64,000 nucleotides of DNA from Grammothele lineata (GCA_002150815.3 NDFF03000197.1:62001-126000); one strand, 5' to 3'; positions 1 through 12,145 are shown, counted from the first letter of the stretch. Made by a program: numbers and translations. Notes: generated from the sequence alone by a model not told the origin.

Positions 1-2575
1 GTCAAGATGTCGTACCGCTCCGATTCTCCGGGTGCCTATTCAGATCATTGTTTGAGAATGGTCAGCAGAAAAAGGATCAGATATTGTTGGGACCGACTTC
101 GAAAGCTATTTCGTGTTTGAAGCACGACAACACTTTAGGCGGTACGCGATCGGGGCTGTCAGTTGTTCCGAAGAGCAGAACGGGAAAGCCGGTTAAGTTC
201 CAAGAAGGCTGCAAGCCCGCAATTGAATCCCGTAGGGTTTCTGCCACTGCAGGTTCTGCGATCGGATGAGAAGTGTACAAGGTGGTGGTAAGTAATGAAT
301 CCTACCTTTCCCCGGCTCCTGCCCTTGAGTGCTTTGTGCAAAGGCATCGATGTGTCGAAGGAGGAGGATGCACGGAGAACAGGATGAGGCTCGCTCAAAG
401 CGCGCTTGAAGTGTCCCCTCTGTCTTCGCATCATTCTCGCCGATGACATCGTAGCAATCCACCTAGGTTCAAACTGAGTCGGTAGAGTCGAGATACGGAC
501 TGATGGCATACCTCCAGAAGATGAATACCGAGTCGCTGAGCAACCCAACTGGCCACTGTTGCCTTTCCTATCCCTCGTGCTCCCTTCAAAAGGATGGACA
601 ATTGCAGGTGATAGTCCACAGCACGACGATTAAGAGCAGCTGATGCAAGAGCAAGAAGCTTCCCAAACGGTGTTTCTTGTGCCAATAACGCTTCTGTGGG
701 CGGCGAAACTCGACCTAGTCCGAAATACGTCCCGGCGTCTGGTATCCTAGAGTGCTCGATTCCTGTTTGCACCATGCGGGTAATGGAGGGGTCGATCCAA
801 CATCCCAACTCCCCCACCGTGGCACCGATATACATATCGGGGGAGCCGGATTCACCCAGACGTGACAGTAGATTGTGTTCGACGTTCGTAATAGTGAAGT
901 ACACGAGTTCATTCGCGTCCTGAGGGTCGTCAAGAATACTGTAGAGGAGATCATTAGATGGAGAGGTTTTCGCTAACAAATGAGGGAGAGACCGACTCCA
1001 GATCAATTTCCTCGATGGACTCCTCATCTGTTTCGGCCTCCGACAGCGAGGATTGTCTCAGAACATCATCCGTATTTATACCAACAGCAATCACATCGCC
1101 CTGCTTCACGAGTCGTGTTGTACTCTTGAAGTAATTTTGCAGAGCCTGAAGGAAAAGGGGCTGATAAAGGCGATCCGTGGAGAACGCTGACGCCACACGC
1201 GCAATGGTGACCGACTTTGCGACGGGGATGGTGGGCCTGCGAGAGCCGAACGGACTCGAGCGGAGGCAGATTTCAGGTTTTTGCCCAAACGCGCTCTGCG
1301 AATGGAGGTTGTAGAGAAGCTGTGGTGAAAGGTAGGCACCACTGTAATACAACTGACATCAGAAATATTCTTATGGATTTCAAGTGCGCTACTCACGAAC
1401 CCCCCGCGACATCGTCGCGTGCGTGGACGCGTACAAGTCGGTAGCTACTACTATGGATGCTAAACCTTGCGATGGCCTAAAGAAGCCAGACGTCAGCATC
1501 CACCTAATGGCAATCTTCCAGCGGGTGCTGGCGTACCCAGTCTCCGTCCAACACGCCGATTCGACTGAGATCAGCGGTACGGACATACACCGAGCACTCA
1601 TCCTCGGTTGCAGAGATTGGACGCGTCAACGGATGTGGCCTACAGGTCCATTCCACTGACGAGAGATGCAGACTACTGGAACTGATAGACCCGAACGAGG
1701 GTATTGGGACGTCTCCGTTCGTGAGGTGACCGTTGACTGACGGACTTGCACTTGGGCTAGGGCTGATGCTTAACGAACGGAGAACCGAGCCGGCGAGGAA
1801 GTCTTCGCCTATCTCAAAGTCGCCGTTAGATGGACTCGAGGGCTCCGACTCCGTGTCGTCTATGACCATGTCCGGGATCGCGTCGGGCGTTGGGACCACG
1901 CCGTCTAACTCCGCGGAAGGGTGAGCAGAGACATAGAACTTTGTCTGGCCGCGGACTCCGACGCCTTGCTGGACTGGGGCACACATAACAAGCGTATATG
2001 CGAGTGCGCTGCCTACAGCGTTGGACGAAGATCCATCGCCGGGGTACGTGTATGTCGCGCCTTCTCGCAGAATGACCTGGCCGTCGAGGAGCCAATCTTC
2101 GAGCATAGTAGGGTCGGAGGATGCAGCTGCATACGCATCGTCCGAGAGAGAGACGAATATGACCTCAGAGAGCGTCACAGGCTGAATGACCGTGATAGAG
2201 TGTGCGGGGAGCGTGCTTGCAGAGCTTGGTTGTCCAGAAGGAAATATGTGCGGGAACTCGGTCTGCCAAGACCTCGGCACCAACACCTCATTGCTCTATC
2301 ATAATTTCCGCCTTTTAGCTCTGAGATGACTAACCGAAGGAGTGGGTACTCACGTCGCGATCAAGTACACCTCTGCACGTCACGGTAGGCAGGCTGAGGG
2401 CACTGCGGCCGGCTTTACTTGCTGCTGTGCGCGAGATCGAGAGGGTAGCCTTCGCGTCGTCGGGTAATAGCAGGATGCTCCATACAGACTGCGGTATGCG
2501 CACGACGTCGCCATCGTCGTGGAAAGAGGGCGCAGAGACGACCGTCGAGGGCGGCCGGTCGAAGAGGAAGGGCAT
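1..2575 (-). CDS. PEX6: Peroxisomal biogenesis AAA-ATPase PEX6 (3' part outside window)
   Basis: Pex6 pairs with Pex1 in the AAA complex that pulls ubiquitinated Pex5 receptor out of the peroxisome membrane. Exons (high to low): 2354-2575, 1537-2295, 1397-1476, 978-1341, 512-919, 306-462, 98-255 and 1-35 (cut). All junctions keep phase; the 35/98 intron has a weak GTCGGT donor. The first AAA module is seen in exons 5-7: a P-loop GARGIGKA in which the usual Ser/Thr after GK is Ala, then YDVIGENDAKTEG, a Walker-B position reading LLLRHIDA without the Asp-Glu pair, and SCFKHEIAFE. Such degeneration is known for the non-catalytic D1 ring of Pex6. The catalytic D2 ring lies beyond the left edge. 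Start taken at MPFLFDRP; an in-frame ATG 13 codons upstream (2614) is possible. It is divergent from GAR1, 237 bp away. Confidence 0.88.
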
Positions 2576-2812
2576 GGCTGCGAGCCTGAGTGCGGGGAAG
2601 GGGCAGAGTCGCAAGCGCCCGCGCGGCCCACATTTTCACGGCGGCGCGGTCCTTGGCCGGCTACTTCGTCCTCCTCGCCTCCATCCCTCGTGTTTTCTGC
2701 TCGACCGCCACGCGCATCGAGCCGGTACTGCATCTGTCCAGTTGTCGCAAGATTTGCAACTGGTGTCACCTCTGGGATCCGGCGCGGAAGATTTTCTGGA
2801 GAACATTGAGAT

Positions 2813-3594
2813 ATGAGCAGAGGAGGTAGAGGCGGCGGATTTGGCGGGCGCGGTGGAGGTACGTCTCAGAGTTCCATTGAATACTTCATCGGATGTTGAA
2901 ACGAATATAATTAGGTCGCGGCGGCGGCAGGGGCGGGTTCCAGCAGCGAGACTTTGGTCCTCCAGACACAGTACTAGGTACGTTCTATCTTCTTCCCTCT
3001 GCAAGCACTTCCAAACACTTTGCTTTACAGAGATGGGCTCCTTCATGCATGCTGTTGAAGATGAAATGCTCTGCCAGTCCCTCATGCCCGACAAGGTACC
3101 TTACTTCAATGCACCCATCTACCTCCAAAACAAGTCTGTCATTGGCCGTGTGGATGAGATCCTTGGCCCTATCAACGAGGTTTACTTCTCCGTCAAGATG
3201 GGCGAGGGCATGGTCGCCAGCTCGTTCAAGAAAGGCGACAAGGTCTACATCGGCGGCGACAAACTCCTCCCCATTGACCGCTTCCTACCAAAGCCGAAGG
3301 TTGCTGGTACGTTTTTCTTCCCATCTCAGTTTGCCTCAAGTCTCTGAAAGATCTCTGTACACAGGTGTCAAAAAGCCCCGAGGGGCAGGCGGCCGTGGCG
3401 CACCCGGCGGCAGGGGACGCGGTGGCCCGGGAGGACGTGGAAGGGGAGCTCCTCGGGGTGGTGGCCGTGGTGCACCGAGAGGGCGTGGCTTTGGAGGTGG
3501 AGGCGGAGGTCGTGGTGCGCCTAGAGGACGCGGTTTCGGCGGTGGAGGCTTTGGTGGGGGTAGCCGGGGCGGTTTCCGCGGTCGTGGGTCATAA
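2813..3594 (+). CDS. GAR1: H/ACA snoRNP subunit Gar1
   Basis: Gar1 is one of the four core proteins of H/ACA ribonucleoproteins, which carry out rRNA pseudouridylation in the nucleolus. Exons 2813-2858, 2915-2977, 3031-3306 and 3365-3594 give about 204 residues. The architecture is typical: a short N-terminal Gly/Arg-rich stretch ([15 protein letters not shown]), the conserved Gar1 core ([58 protein letters not shown]), and a long C-terminal RGG domain made of repeated [13 protein letters not shown] units. The ATG follows directly on a purine-rich context and is the only start that keeps the first RGG block in frame. The gene is divergent from PEX6 and convergent with the Mis14-like gene (155 bp between stop codons). 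Identification is firm because both the core and the two flanking GAR domains are present. Confidence 0.94.
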
Positions 3595-3749
3595 CATGTA
3601 TATGTTAAGGTGTGATGTTGTACGACTCTGTTTGCTATCGTCTTTTTCTTTGCTTCCTTCCATTCGTGCGTGGTCTCTATGATGCAGTGGAATATGGGAT
3701 AAGAAAGCAACAGTACTAGTAACGCTACATGAGGGGTATCTAGGTGATC

Positions 3750-4638
3750 TTACAACTTCAACGCTTTGATCTCTTCCGCAACGACCTTCACACGTTCCGA
3801 TCTCTCCAACTGCACAGGCACAGACTACCCAGTAGAACGTCAGCTGCAACACGCCCGCCATATATTTGGACAAACGTACCTGCTTCAGTTCTTCTGCGAG
3901 GGCGAAAACTTGGGCAGAGACCTCGTCTATCCTCTGGTAGGCCTCAGGTGACACTACGCGAAACACTTCAAGCGGGAACTCCAAGGGAAGAAAGAGAAGA
4001 AACACGCACGATCTTCTTGGGCTGGAACGTCCTTCTCAGCGGGCACGTCCGCAAGCGCTGCGGCCTCTTCTGCATCTAGTTCCCGCTGGCTGGCCAGTAG
4101 CTCGCGCATCTGACGTTCGATCTCTTCAGGCTTTGTACGCCGCTCCCGCGCGATTTGGAGGTCCCACCGGAGACTCTGGTCGGCCAACGACCAGATGTGC
4201 CGGTCAAAGCCCTCGTCGAATGCTTCGGTGTCTGTATGGTTCGGAAGAGATTAGTGATGAATGCAAGCAGCCACAGCGCGTAGGAGGGCGAAGAAGAGCA
4301 AAAGGTACACACCCTCGTCGTCGTTGAGATCCTCCAAGTTCTGGCCATTCACGCGGATATTGGAACGCGCCATTTCAAATGTCCTGTCCACAAACTGCAA
4401 CAATGACATGTCCGTATTCAGATCACAAAAGTGGTAATTCTTCACCTGAGTTCTCGCTCACCTTGTGAACATGGGCGAGGAGCACCTTTCGGTCCTCAGG
4501 AGAGGCGTTGCTGCCCGCGAGCTGCTCCTCGAGCGCGCTGAGCGCGGCGAGCGTGTAGTTGCGCTTGATACGACGCCAGTCGTCAAGTGTTTCCACAGAT
4601 ATGCGGGGGAGGTCTTCGCGTTGCGAGTCGACGCCCAT
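3750..4638 (-). CDS. Kinetochore protein Mis14/NSL1 (MIND complex subunit)
   Basis: Mis14/Nsl1 belongs to the four-subunit Mis12/MIND complex that links centromeric chromatin to the Ndc80 complex. Exons 4462-4638, 4313-4394, 4010-4231, 3880-3953 and 3750-3809 give 204 residues, near the usual fungal length. The family signature is visible in the middle: VDRTFEMARSNIRVNG, then an acidic spacer and EAFDEGFDRHIWSLADQ followed by WDLQIARERR. The C-terminal half is helical and charged (MRELLASQRELDAEEAAA, and the heptad-like stretch from VSPEAYQRI to LAEELKQ), as expected for coiled-coil MIND subunits. The start is the ATG in GCCATGGGC context; an upstream in-frame ATG at 4761 lacks support. The sequence of this family diverges quickly, so the call rests on the central motif and the helical tail. 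Confidence 0.78.
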
Positions 4639-5581
4639 GGCGGTTATGGTGGTCGCTCGATGGTTGGGGCAGGAGGACAAGAGAGTGGCACCGAGACGCG
4701 TCTCGGGCCGAGGGAAGCGAACGAGCCTGAACGAGCACGGGGACGCGTTTGGGCGCTTCAACTACATGTCCCCTTCGTTATGTGTTGCTGTGGATCTTCA
4801 GCCGCGGCTTTTCCTACGATTTCTCCTGCCTACGTTCTCACATTCGTCCAAAATAAGCTGTCCTTGTGGACTGCGCCATCGCACAACCTTCTTGCGACTG
4901 AAGACGACTCCACTCCCTAACGGATCCTGGACCAAATACCTATAGCGCACGTCATCTTCCCCTTCAATAGGTCTAGAGCTACCCGTCACAGCCTACCCCG
5001 ATAACTACGTAGGCTGTTCGATGCATCTGATGACGCTGGCAGTTTGTCGCCATAACATATCCGGGCCGGGGTGTTGACCGTACAAGCATCCAGCGGCGAG
5101 GAACCACCGCTAACTTGAACACTTAGCTTGTCCTGTTAAGGCTCGTCACTCGGCTGCTGCTAGCAGCACACTAGGGGTGATATACAAGCAATATCCAAAA
5201 ACGTAGGTACAAAGGTTCTCTTAGTGACTGAGTCGGTCGGTGCGATGTTCTCTGCGTCACCGCCGCCTGTAGGCTGACTCAAACGCTGTGCCGCCTTGGC
5301 ACTACAACGATGGCAGTGAACCTCAACCCCATCGCGATCAAACTCGCCCACGTTATTACATAGCGTATATATATATCCCCCTCAGCTACCTACATAATGC
5401 ATTCGAGCTCTTCCTTGTTCTTGGCCTTCGCGCCCAGAGTTGCTCAATCCCTACACGGGCTCGTGGTGCCACGTACTTTCTACGTGAGTGATCTACATTA
5501 TATAGGCCTCACTGTGCCAAACCATCTGCTTACTCCTACGAGTCCTCCAGGGCTTGTCCACCAAATTTACCTCTCGTGAAT
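4639..5581. other. Intergenic, no gene recognised; start of duplicated block
   Basis: About 0.9 kb between the start of the Mis14-like gene and the first F-box gene. Short open frames here have no family resemblance or splice support. From about 5160 onward the sequence resembles the leader of the second F-box gene (for example GTAGGCTGACTC at about 5269 and ATAGGCTGACTC at about 8260), so the duplicated unit includes upstream DNA. A run of TATATATATA lies near 5368, about 210 bases before the F-box start, and could be a TATA element. Confidence 0.6.
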
Positions 5582-7414
5582 ATGGCGACCCAGTCAACAT
5601 TCTCATCGGCGCGGCCCTCTCCGACCCATCAAGTAATGATGAACGGCGATCTTGCCCGCATCATCGTCGACATGATGCTGGGTCCCAGCGAGTTCAAGGA
5701 TGGTTCTGAGTCTCGGTTGCGTTTCGCAGCTCAATGCGCCCGGATTTGTCGCGCCTTCCACGAGCCCGCGGTCGCAGCAGTCTGGCACACTCTCGATGAC
5801 CTCACACCGCTGTGGCACCTTCTATCCCGTCCCAAGCGTGGCTCATATCGCCACTACAGGCACCATCGACTTGAGAAACATCTTCGTTCGGTGTGTAGGC
5901 CGGGACTCAAGTTGATCGCACAAGTTTCACGAGCGCTGACGACTAAGCTATAGATTGTTTCGGACAAGATATATGAAATCCCTGAAAAATGGGCACGGTT
6001 CCTATTCTATGCCGCCAAAGTCCGTGTCTGGAACAGAGGCGGCCATTACTCAGCGGTGGATCCCGTATACCAACTGGAGGTGCAGCTCGCACGGATTGTT
6101 CTTGAACGGAACAGTGGGAATGGTATCTTTACTGCCGTACGGTCCCTGGACATCCGTTACAGCCGCCTTCCTGGAATGAACTTCCCTATGCTCTGCACGT
6201 CCTCACTACAGTCGCTTTCCATTGGCAGCGATGACCCGAACGAAGAAACAATGTCCCAAGAAAACGCTGCGCGCTCATTGCAGCAGCTCTACAGGATCGC
6301 GCCAAACTTGAAAAGTTTAACCTGGGGACTTACGGTAGATGACGTGATCGCCGAGGAGCTGCTCAAGTTCCGGCAATTGACGTCGGCGCAGAAACTCAGT
6401 TTCACGAGCTACGCCGCATTCCGTGATATCGTGTCGAAACCTGGCTTTATCCGCCTGGACCCGTCCGAAGTTGTGGCGAATATAGCACCACCAAGGAGCA
6501 TACCCCACGCGCTGTCATTCTGCTCGGATCTCGTTGAAATATACCTCCAGGCTCCTTGGCACGCTCTTGGCACCCTTCTGTCTCCCATCCGTGCTCCCGC
6601 TTTGCGCAAAGTCATGCTATATCTTGAAGGAGGCGATGAGCGTACCTCCCAAAGGACGCTCAGCGATAAAGACGAGTACACCTCCAGTATGAATGCGCTC
6701 GTCGCGGCTGCGCCCGGTATTGAGGACCTTACACTCGGAATTCACAGTGGTGACGGCTTCACTCCCGCCAACGTCCTCGCTCCACTTCTACCATTGCGTT
6801 TCATGCGCCGCTTCCTCCTCTGCTCTTTCCCCGGCTGGGACCATGCCACCGACGAGACATTCTTAGCCATCCCGCGCTCGTGGCGCGCTCTCGAGTCGCT
6901 CATGCTCCCCGCATGGTCGACGTGGTGGGACTACACATCCGACACCCCACCTACCGGACCCACACCCTCGCTCGCAGTGCTAGCGCATCTCCGCGAGTTC
7001 TGTCCCCGCCTCACCGAGTTACGACTTCCTGCATTATCCATCGAGGGGCTGGAGAGGCTCGCTGCGGCCGGGGAACCTCTCAATATCTCAGCCACTGGAG
7101 ACGTCTCTGAGGAGAACGGTGACGCCCATCCGCTTGCGGACTTGACTGTTCAGCTGGCCGCACTCAGGCACAAAGACATTTCGCCGGAGCTGAGGAAGAG
7201 TGTAAAGCGCTTTCTTGTGCGGCTTTTCCCCCGGCTGGACATTGAAGGAAATTTGGTGGAGGGTGAATTCCCAGACGAACGTCCTTCGTGGCGCTGCGGA
7301 GGAGTCCGCGACGGGATACCGATGCCGTCGAAGTCTTGTGTATACTGTGATACAGAATCGTCAGACGAGGAAGACGGGCCATCTGATAATGGTCACCACG
7401 TAGTTTCTCAGTAG
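5582..7414 (+). CDS. F-box-like protein, paralogue 1
   Basis: A predicted SCF ubiquitin-ligase substrate adaptor of the large agaricomycete F-box family; the substrate is unknown. Two exons, 5582-5890 and 5954-7414, encode 589 residues. Residues about 18-75 hold an F-box-like motif of the fungal type (LARIIVDMMLG, LRFAAQCARICRAFHEPAVAAVWHTLDDLTPL). The rest is a degenerate leucine-rich, alpha/beta repeat region (for example SLQSLSIGS, LRKVMLYLEGG, IEDLTLGI, LRFMRRFLLCSF, LTELRLPALS). The tail is acidic and serine-rich with a CVYCD motif (CVYCDTESSDEEDG). The start ATG follows an in-frame GTG AAT and is the first ATG of the open frame. It is the upstream member of a tandem pair with the gene at 8559. 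No other function can be read from sequence alone. Confidence 0.82.
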
Positions 7415-8558
7415 CATATGTAGTTTTGTTTGGTAGGTATCAGAAAACTTCTCTGGCAATGGCAGTCGTACATGCGGTAGCCCTGGTGCGTGTTCGGGCC
7501 TCGATGTAGCAAACACCTTAGTAGTTCTCATGAGAAATCAGGAGGATCACGTCGACACCTCAGGTCAGCCCTACTACTAGGGCATTTCTCAACCCGGGAG
7601 TCTGTACCCCTGCCCCGAGTGTGGAATTTCTTTAACATCAAACGGGCTCGCGAAAATCGTTATGCCCTTCCTCCAGTTGTGTGCCATAGGCGCCCTTGAA
7701 AGCTTGAATTACTTACTACTATTATAGGGATCTCCGAATCGAGGAAGCCATACATGCGGCGGGGTCCGGGCCGAGTGCCGAGCTCCCCAGACGCGTGTCG
7801 TGGGAATCATCAGTGCGGCATAATCAGGCTTATTTAGCTGCAACTTCAGCTCACCGTTGCCAGCTACATACACTCCTTGAACTCGTTCTCGAGTCCTACG
7901 TAGAACGACGATTGAGTACGGTCTAATCCCAGGTCAGAGTCTTCGCAACCCTCAGGTTTTGTTGTCAAGCCTACCCTGATCTTCGCAGACGCTTCTCCCG
8001 CAAGACCTTCCTTCATGTACTTCTGCTGTCGTTTTCATCAGTGACAGATCCGAAACTCGGCGGCCTTTTCCGCCAAGGCGTCAAACTACAACATGATATT
8101 GCCTGTGCAAGCGGCATCTAGTCAGAATGTGTCGTCATTAGAAATTCTTCAGCCCCCCTTAGGCTCGGTTGCAGCGAGCAGCTCACCTATGGCGATATAC
8201 AGCCAATACGCAAATAGGTGTGTACGTGTACTACTATCGACTGGGTCCGTCGCGCCTATAGGCTGACTCGAACGTTGCACCGCCTTGTCAGGTGACGTGA
8301 CGGTGGATTGAACCGCAGCATAATCACATCCGGGACGGAACGCTCGTGTTGGTACATATACTCCTCAAATACTCCTCTCTTGCTATCTGGGTTGATTTAC
8401 GTGTTGCTTTCGCCCAGAGTTCTACGATCCCTACGAACACTTGTTGTCCTGCGCACTCCTTTCGTGAGCCATATACCTATGTTTCAACGCGTACGAGTCG
8501 CATCATCCCCTTATTGCGCTTGCTCCAGGACTCGTCGACCAATCTACTTTCGCTGAAT
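7415..8558. other. Spacer between F-box paralogues
   Basis: No gene recognised. The first half is probably the 3' region of the upstream F-box gene. From about 8170 it resembles the leader of that gene. Small open frames in this stretch have neither family resemblance nor consistent splice sites. Confidence 0.6.
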
Positions 8559-10386
8559 ATGGGCAAGGAGTTAACATTCACGACGGGGTCGTTTTGCTCC
8601 GTCCATCAAGTGCTGATGAACGATGACCTAGTCCGCATCATCTTCGACGTGATGCTGGGCCCCAGTGACTCCAAGCATGGCTCGGCGCAGTTGCGTTTCG
8701 CAGCTCAATGCGCGCGCATCTGTCGTGGCTTCTACGAACCCGCCGTCGCAGCAGTTTGGCACACCCTCGACGACCTCACGCCACTGTGGCACCTCCTATC
8801 TCGTCACAAACGCGGCTCATATCATCATTACCGATGCCATCGTCTCGAGAAGCATCTTCGTTCGGTGAGGAGGGTCTTGCAAAGTTGCAAGTTCTTCATA
8901 ACGCTCTCACAAGCGCTGACGACGGCCACATTAGATTATCTCAGACAAGTTATACGAGATCCCTGAAAAATGGGCACGATTCTTATTCTATGCCGCGAAA
9001 GTTCGCGCTTGGAACAGAAGCGACTATGGCTCACCGTTTGGCCCCGTGTACAAACTGGAGGTACAACTCGCACGGATCATCCTTCAACGGAACCATGGGC
9101 GCGGTATCTTCACCGCCCTTCGTTTTCTAGATTTCCGCATTGGCCGCTTCCCCGGAATGTACTTCCCTATGCTCTGCACATCCTCGCTGCAATCATTTTC
9201 CGTCGGTAGCAGCGGCCGGAGCAAAGAAGTAATGTCCCACGAAGACGTTGTCCGCGCGTTGCAACAGCTTTACAAGATCGCACCAAACTTGAAGCATTTA
9301 ACCTGGGGACTCACCGTGCACGATGTGACAGCGAGGGAGCTGCTCAATTTCCGGCATCTGACGTCAGCGCGTAAACTCAACTTCATCAGCTACGCCGCGT
9401 TTCGTAGTATTGTGTCAAAACCAGGCTTCGTCCGTCTGGACCTGTCCGACATCGAGAAGAACGCGGCACTTCCAAAGGACATGCCGTGCACACCACTCCA
9501 TTCGGACCTCGTGGAAATATCCCTCCGTACTTCTTGGAATGCTCTTGCTCCCCTTCTATCACAACTCCGTACACCCAATCTGCGCAAAGTGACGCTTTGC
9601 CTCAACGACGGCGGCGAGCGCGCTTCCCACCGGACGCTCAGCGACGCCGAGGAGTACACCTCCGCTATGAATGCACTCGTCGCTGCTGCGCCTGGGATCG
9701 AGGAGTTCACTCTCGGATTGTACGACGGCGGCGGCTTTACTACCGCAGGCATCCTCACCCCACTCTTTCCGCTACGCGCCATGCGTCGCTTCAGTCTTAG
9801 CAGTTCTTTCTCCGGCTGGCAGCAGGCGACCGATGAAACATTTTCAGCCATCCCGCGCGCATGGCGCGCTCTCGAGTCACTGAAGCTCCCCTCGTGGTGG
9901 GAACAATGGGACTATATGTTCGACGCCCCACCTACCGGACCTAAACCCTCGCTTGCGGTGCTCGCGCAATTCAGCGAGTTCTGTCCCCGCCTCGTTGAGT
10001 TGCAACTTCCTGCGTTGTCCGTTCAGGGCCTCGAGAAGCTCTCCGTGGCTGGAGAATCTGTCAGTCCTCCCGAAGGCGTTTCCGAGGAGAACGGTGGCGC
10101 TCATCCGCTTGCGGACTTGACTGTTCGGCTGGCGGGGTTGAGGAACGAGGACATTTCGCCGGAGCAGATGGAAGAAGTGAAGCGTTTTCTCGTACGGCTC
10201 TTCCCTCGTCTGGTTATCGGAGGGAAACTGGTGGAGGGTGAAATCCCAGACACTCCTGTGTGGCATTGCGGAGGAGTCTTTGATGGAGTACCGATACCGA
10301 GGGAGCCGTGTATATACTGTGAGGAGGGATCGTCAGACGAGGAAAATGAGCCAGCTAGTGGTGGTACTGATGTACTGACTTTGTAG
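8559..10386 (+). CDS. F-box-like protein, paralogue 2
   Basis: Second member of the tandem F-box pair, a predicted SCF adaptor with unknown target. Exons 8559-8864 and 8935-10386 encode 585 residues. The N-terminal F-box-like segment is nearly the same as in paralogue 1 (VRIIFDVMLG, RFAAQCARICRGFYEPAVAAVWHTLDDL), and the second exon starts with the shared SDKLYEIPEKWARFLFYAAK block. The leucine-rich region and the acidic C-terminus with CIYCEEGSSDEENE are also retained. Differences between the copies are spread through the leucine-rich part, which in this family is the presumed substrate-binding surface, so the two may have separated in target choice; that is inference. The reading frame is intact and the intron keeps phase, so I see no sign of decay. 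Confidence 0.82.
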
Positions 10387-11076
10387 GTGCGCTGTCACGC
10401 CATGATCCACTCGCATATCATTCTCAGTGCTTGGAATGCCGCAGGCACATGCTTGATTCTCTTGCTCACTTTCATTCGACATATCCACCTGCTCCTCACT
10501 CGAGTGCAGATACCCCGAACATGGCTGTACCGCTATGCCACGTAATAAAGCCCCATGGTTTGCGGCGACCCCAGAATTACCCGAACGTCGACGATGGTCG
10601 GATATTGACTTTGGCCGCCCGGCGTAGTGGTGTAACTTCCCTGCTGCAAGCAGATTCCCGAACACAGCATGTCCGCGTGCGGCACGGAGGTTGCTCACGA
10701 GGCCTCTCTGTGTGAAGTGTTGTGGTATTGGCTTTCTATCGGTGTCGGTCTCGAATACATCGTGTACTGCGGATCGTTCGCTCACTCAGCATCCATTCCA
10801 TGCAGCTGTCCTGTTAGACACATGTAGTCCGCCGTCGGGCCGACGGCAGGGCGACGTATATTTCAGCAGGTCATCCTCACGACCAGACAAGAATACTCAC
10901 TGGTATAAAGGGGCACGTAACAATGCCTCTTATCAGCAACCTCAGGCAATAGCTCGTCTACACGTCCACCAATTTCAACCCTCACTCCTCAACCGTCCCT
11001 GCACACCAACCTACGTCTGTGTTCGTTGCTACTACTATTGCTTCTTGCTCATAGTGTTGTTTCGTGCAGTCGCGAT
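10387..11076. other. Intergenic and promoter region of the lectin gene
   Basis: No gene recognised. A TATA-like GGTATAAAGG lies at about 10901-10910, about 170 bases before the lectin start codon, and the stretch after it is pyrimidine- and CAACC-rich as in fungal 5' leaders. A longer open frame beginning with TTG at 11026 is in frame with the lectin and would add a leucine-rich leader, but it lacks an ATG. Confidence 0.5.
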
Positions 11077-12145
11077 ATGTATATTCCTCCTCACGGCATC
11101 TACTTCCGTCTCCGCAACGAAGTTAGCGGGTATGTCATCTACTCCCGCAGCAAGGATGACCCCGAGTTCTATCACTATGGCGGCCCTTTCTGCGAGGACC
11201 AGCTCTTCACGCTTCTTTACGGTTCTGGAGAGCGCGCGGGGAAGTATGCGATCAAGGGCAAGGACAGCGGCAAAGTCATATTCTCGCGTTCCTCGGCCGA
11301 GCCCCAGATCGGTCATATCTCCGGCGACGGGTATTACAGTGACAAGTAAGTTCGACACTCTTGCAGTATATGGCGGAATTTAGTGCTCACCGGCGACGCC
11401 ACGCCCACAGCTGGTTCAAATTCGAGGAGGGGTCCGGCAAGCACGCCGGCACGTTCCGCATTAACTGCCCGTCGACGAGCATGGTACTCTACTCCCGCAC
11501 GCACGACGACCCGATGTTCTGGAACCACCCTGCCGGGGGCGTGTACAACGACCAGTACTGGACCTTCGACTTCTCGCACTCGGGCCTAGTCGTGAAGAGC
11601 GTCGACTACGACATCGACGAGGGTTCCATTACTGAGCTCAGCCCGATCACGCTCGCGGACCAGACACTGACGAACAACTCCGACACCGAGCAGGAGATGT
11701 CCTTCAGCTTTTCCCAGGCAGTCACTCATACTTCGACGTTCGACTACTCACTCGGCTTCCAGATTACTGTCGGGACGGAGATCGAGGGTGAGCGCACAAC
11801 TTTAAGTTTCATGATGTGCCCATACGCCTCGTGCTGATGCACGCCCTTGCGTTAGCTGGGATTCCATTCGTCGCTGACGGAAAGGTCAAAGTTGACGTCA
11901 CCAACACGCACCAGTTCACCTGGGGCAAGCAAGAGTCGATCTCACACACGTACACCGCCAATTTCCCAGTCAAGGCCGGTCCACACCAGACCGTGCACGC
12001 CGTGTCGACCGTAAAGTGCGGGAAGATCTCCGTACCGTACACGATCACGTTCCTGTGCAAGGAGACCGGGGCGGAGACGCAGACGAAGGGTACTTGGCAC
12101 GGCGTCTCTACGTGGAACCTGCACCACGAGATCGACATGGTCTAG
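11077..12145 (+). CDS. Haemolytic, pore-forming lectin of the LSL/aerolysin type
   Basis: Resembles the Laetiporus sulphureus haemolytic lectin: a sugar-binding protein that oligomerises and opens pores in membranes. Exons 11077-11345, 11411-11787 and 11856-12145 give 311 residues, close to the family's usual 315. The first half (about 1-150) is a beta-trefoil: three copies of an I/V-x-SR...P motif occur at about residues 20, 67 and 115, each followed by an aromatic-rich turn, as expected for a three-fold carbohydrate-binding module. The second half (about 150-311) is Ser/Thr-rich and beta-strand-rich, with the alternating pattern of the aerolysin pore module. There is no signal peptide, as for known fungal members. 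Frame and introns look intact. Activity is inferred only. It stands alone, with an F-box pair upstream and a gene-free region downstream. Confidence 0.85.

Larger units (their letters stand above)
5160..10386 (+). repeat. Tandem segmental duplication carrying two F-box genes
   Basis: Two consecutive units, about 5160-7414 and 8170-10386, share order, exon structure and much sequence. Similarity covers about 0.4 kb of leader (GGCTGACTC[A/G]AACG, CCGCCTTG), the first exon, an intron at the same codon (both split after the LEKHLRS motif; donors GTGTGT and GTGAGG; acceptors ATAG and TTAG), and the whole second exon. The proteins differ at many positions, including short indels, so the event is old. 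The spacer 7415-8170 has no clear partner downstream of the second copy. Confidence 0.8.

Noticed and set aside
11026..11076. Possible leucine-rich leader in frame upstream of the lectin ATG
   Set aside because: It would need a TTG start; known relatives begin at the equivalent of the 11077 ATG and lack signal peptides.
10691..11383. 230-codon plus-strand open frame overlapping the lectin
   Set aside because: It is a shadow frame of the lectin first exon, which has clear homology and proper introns in the other frame.
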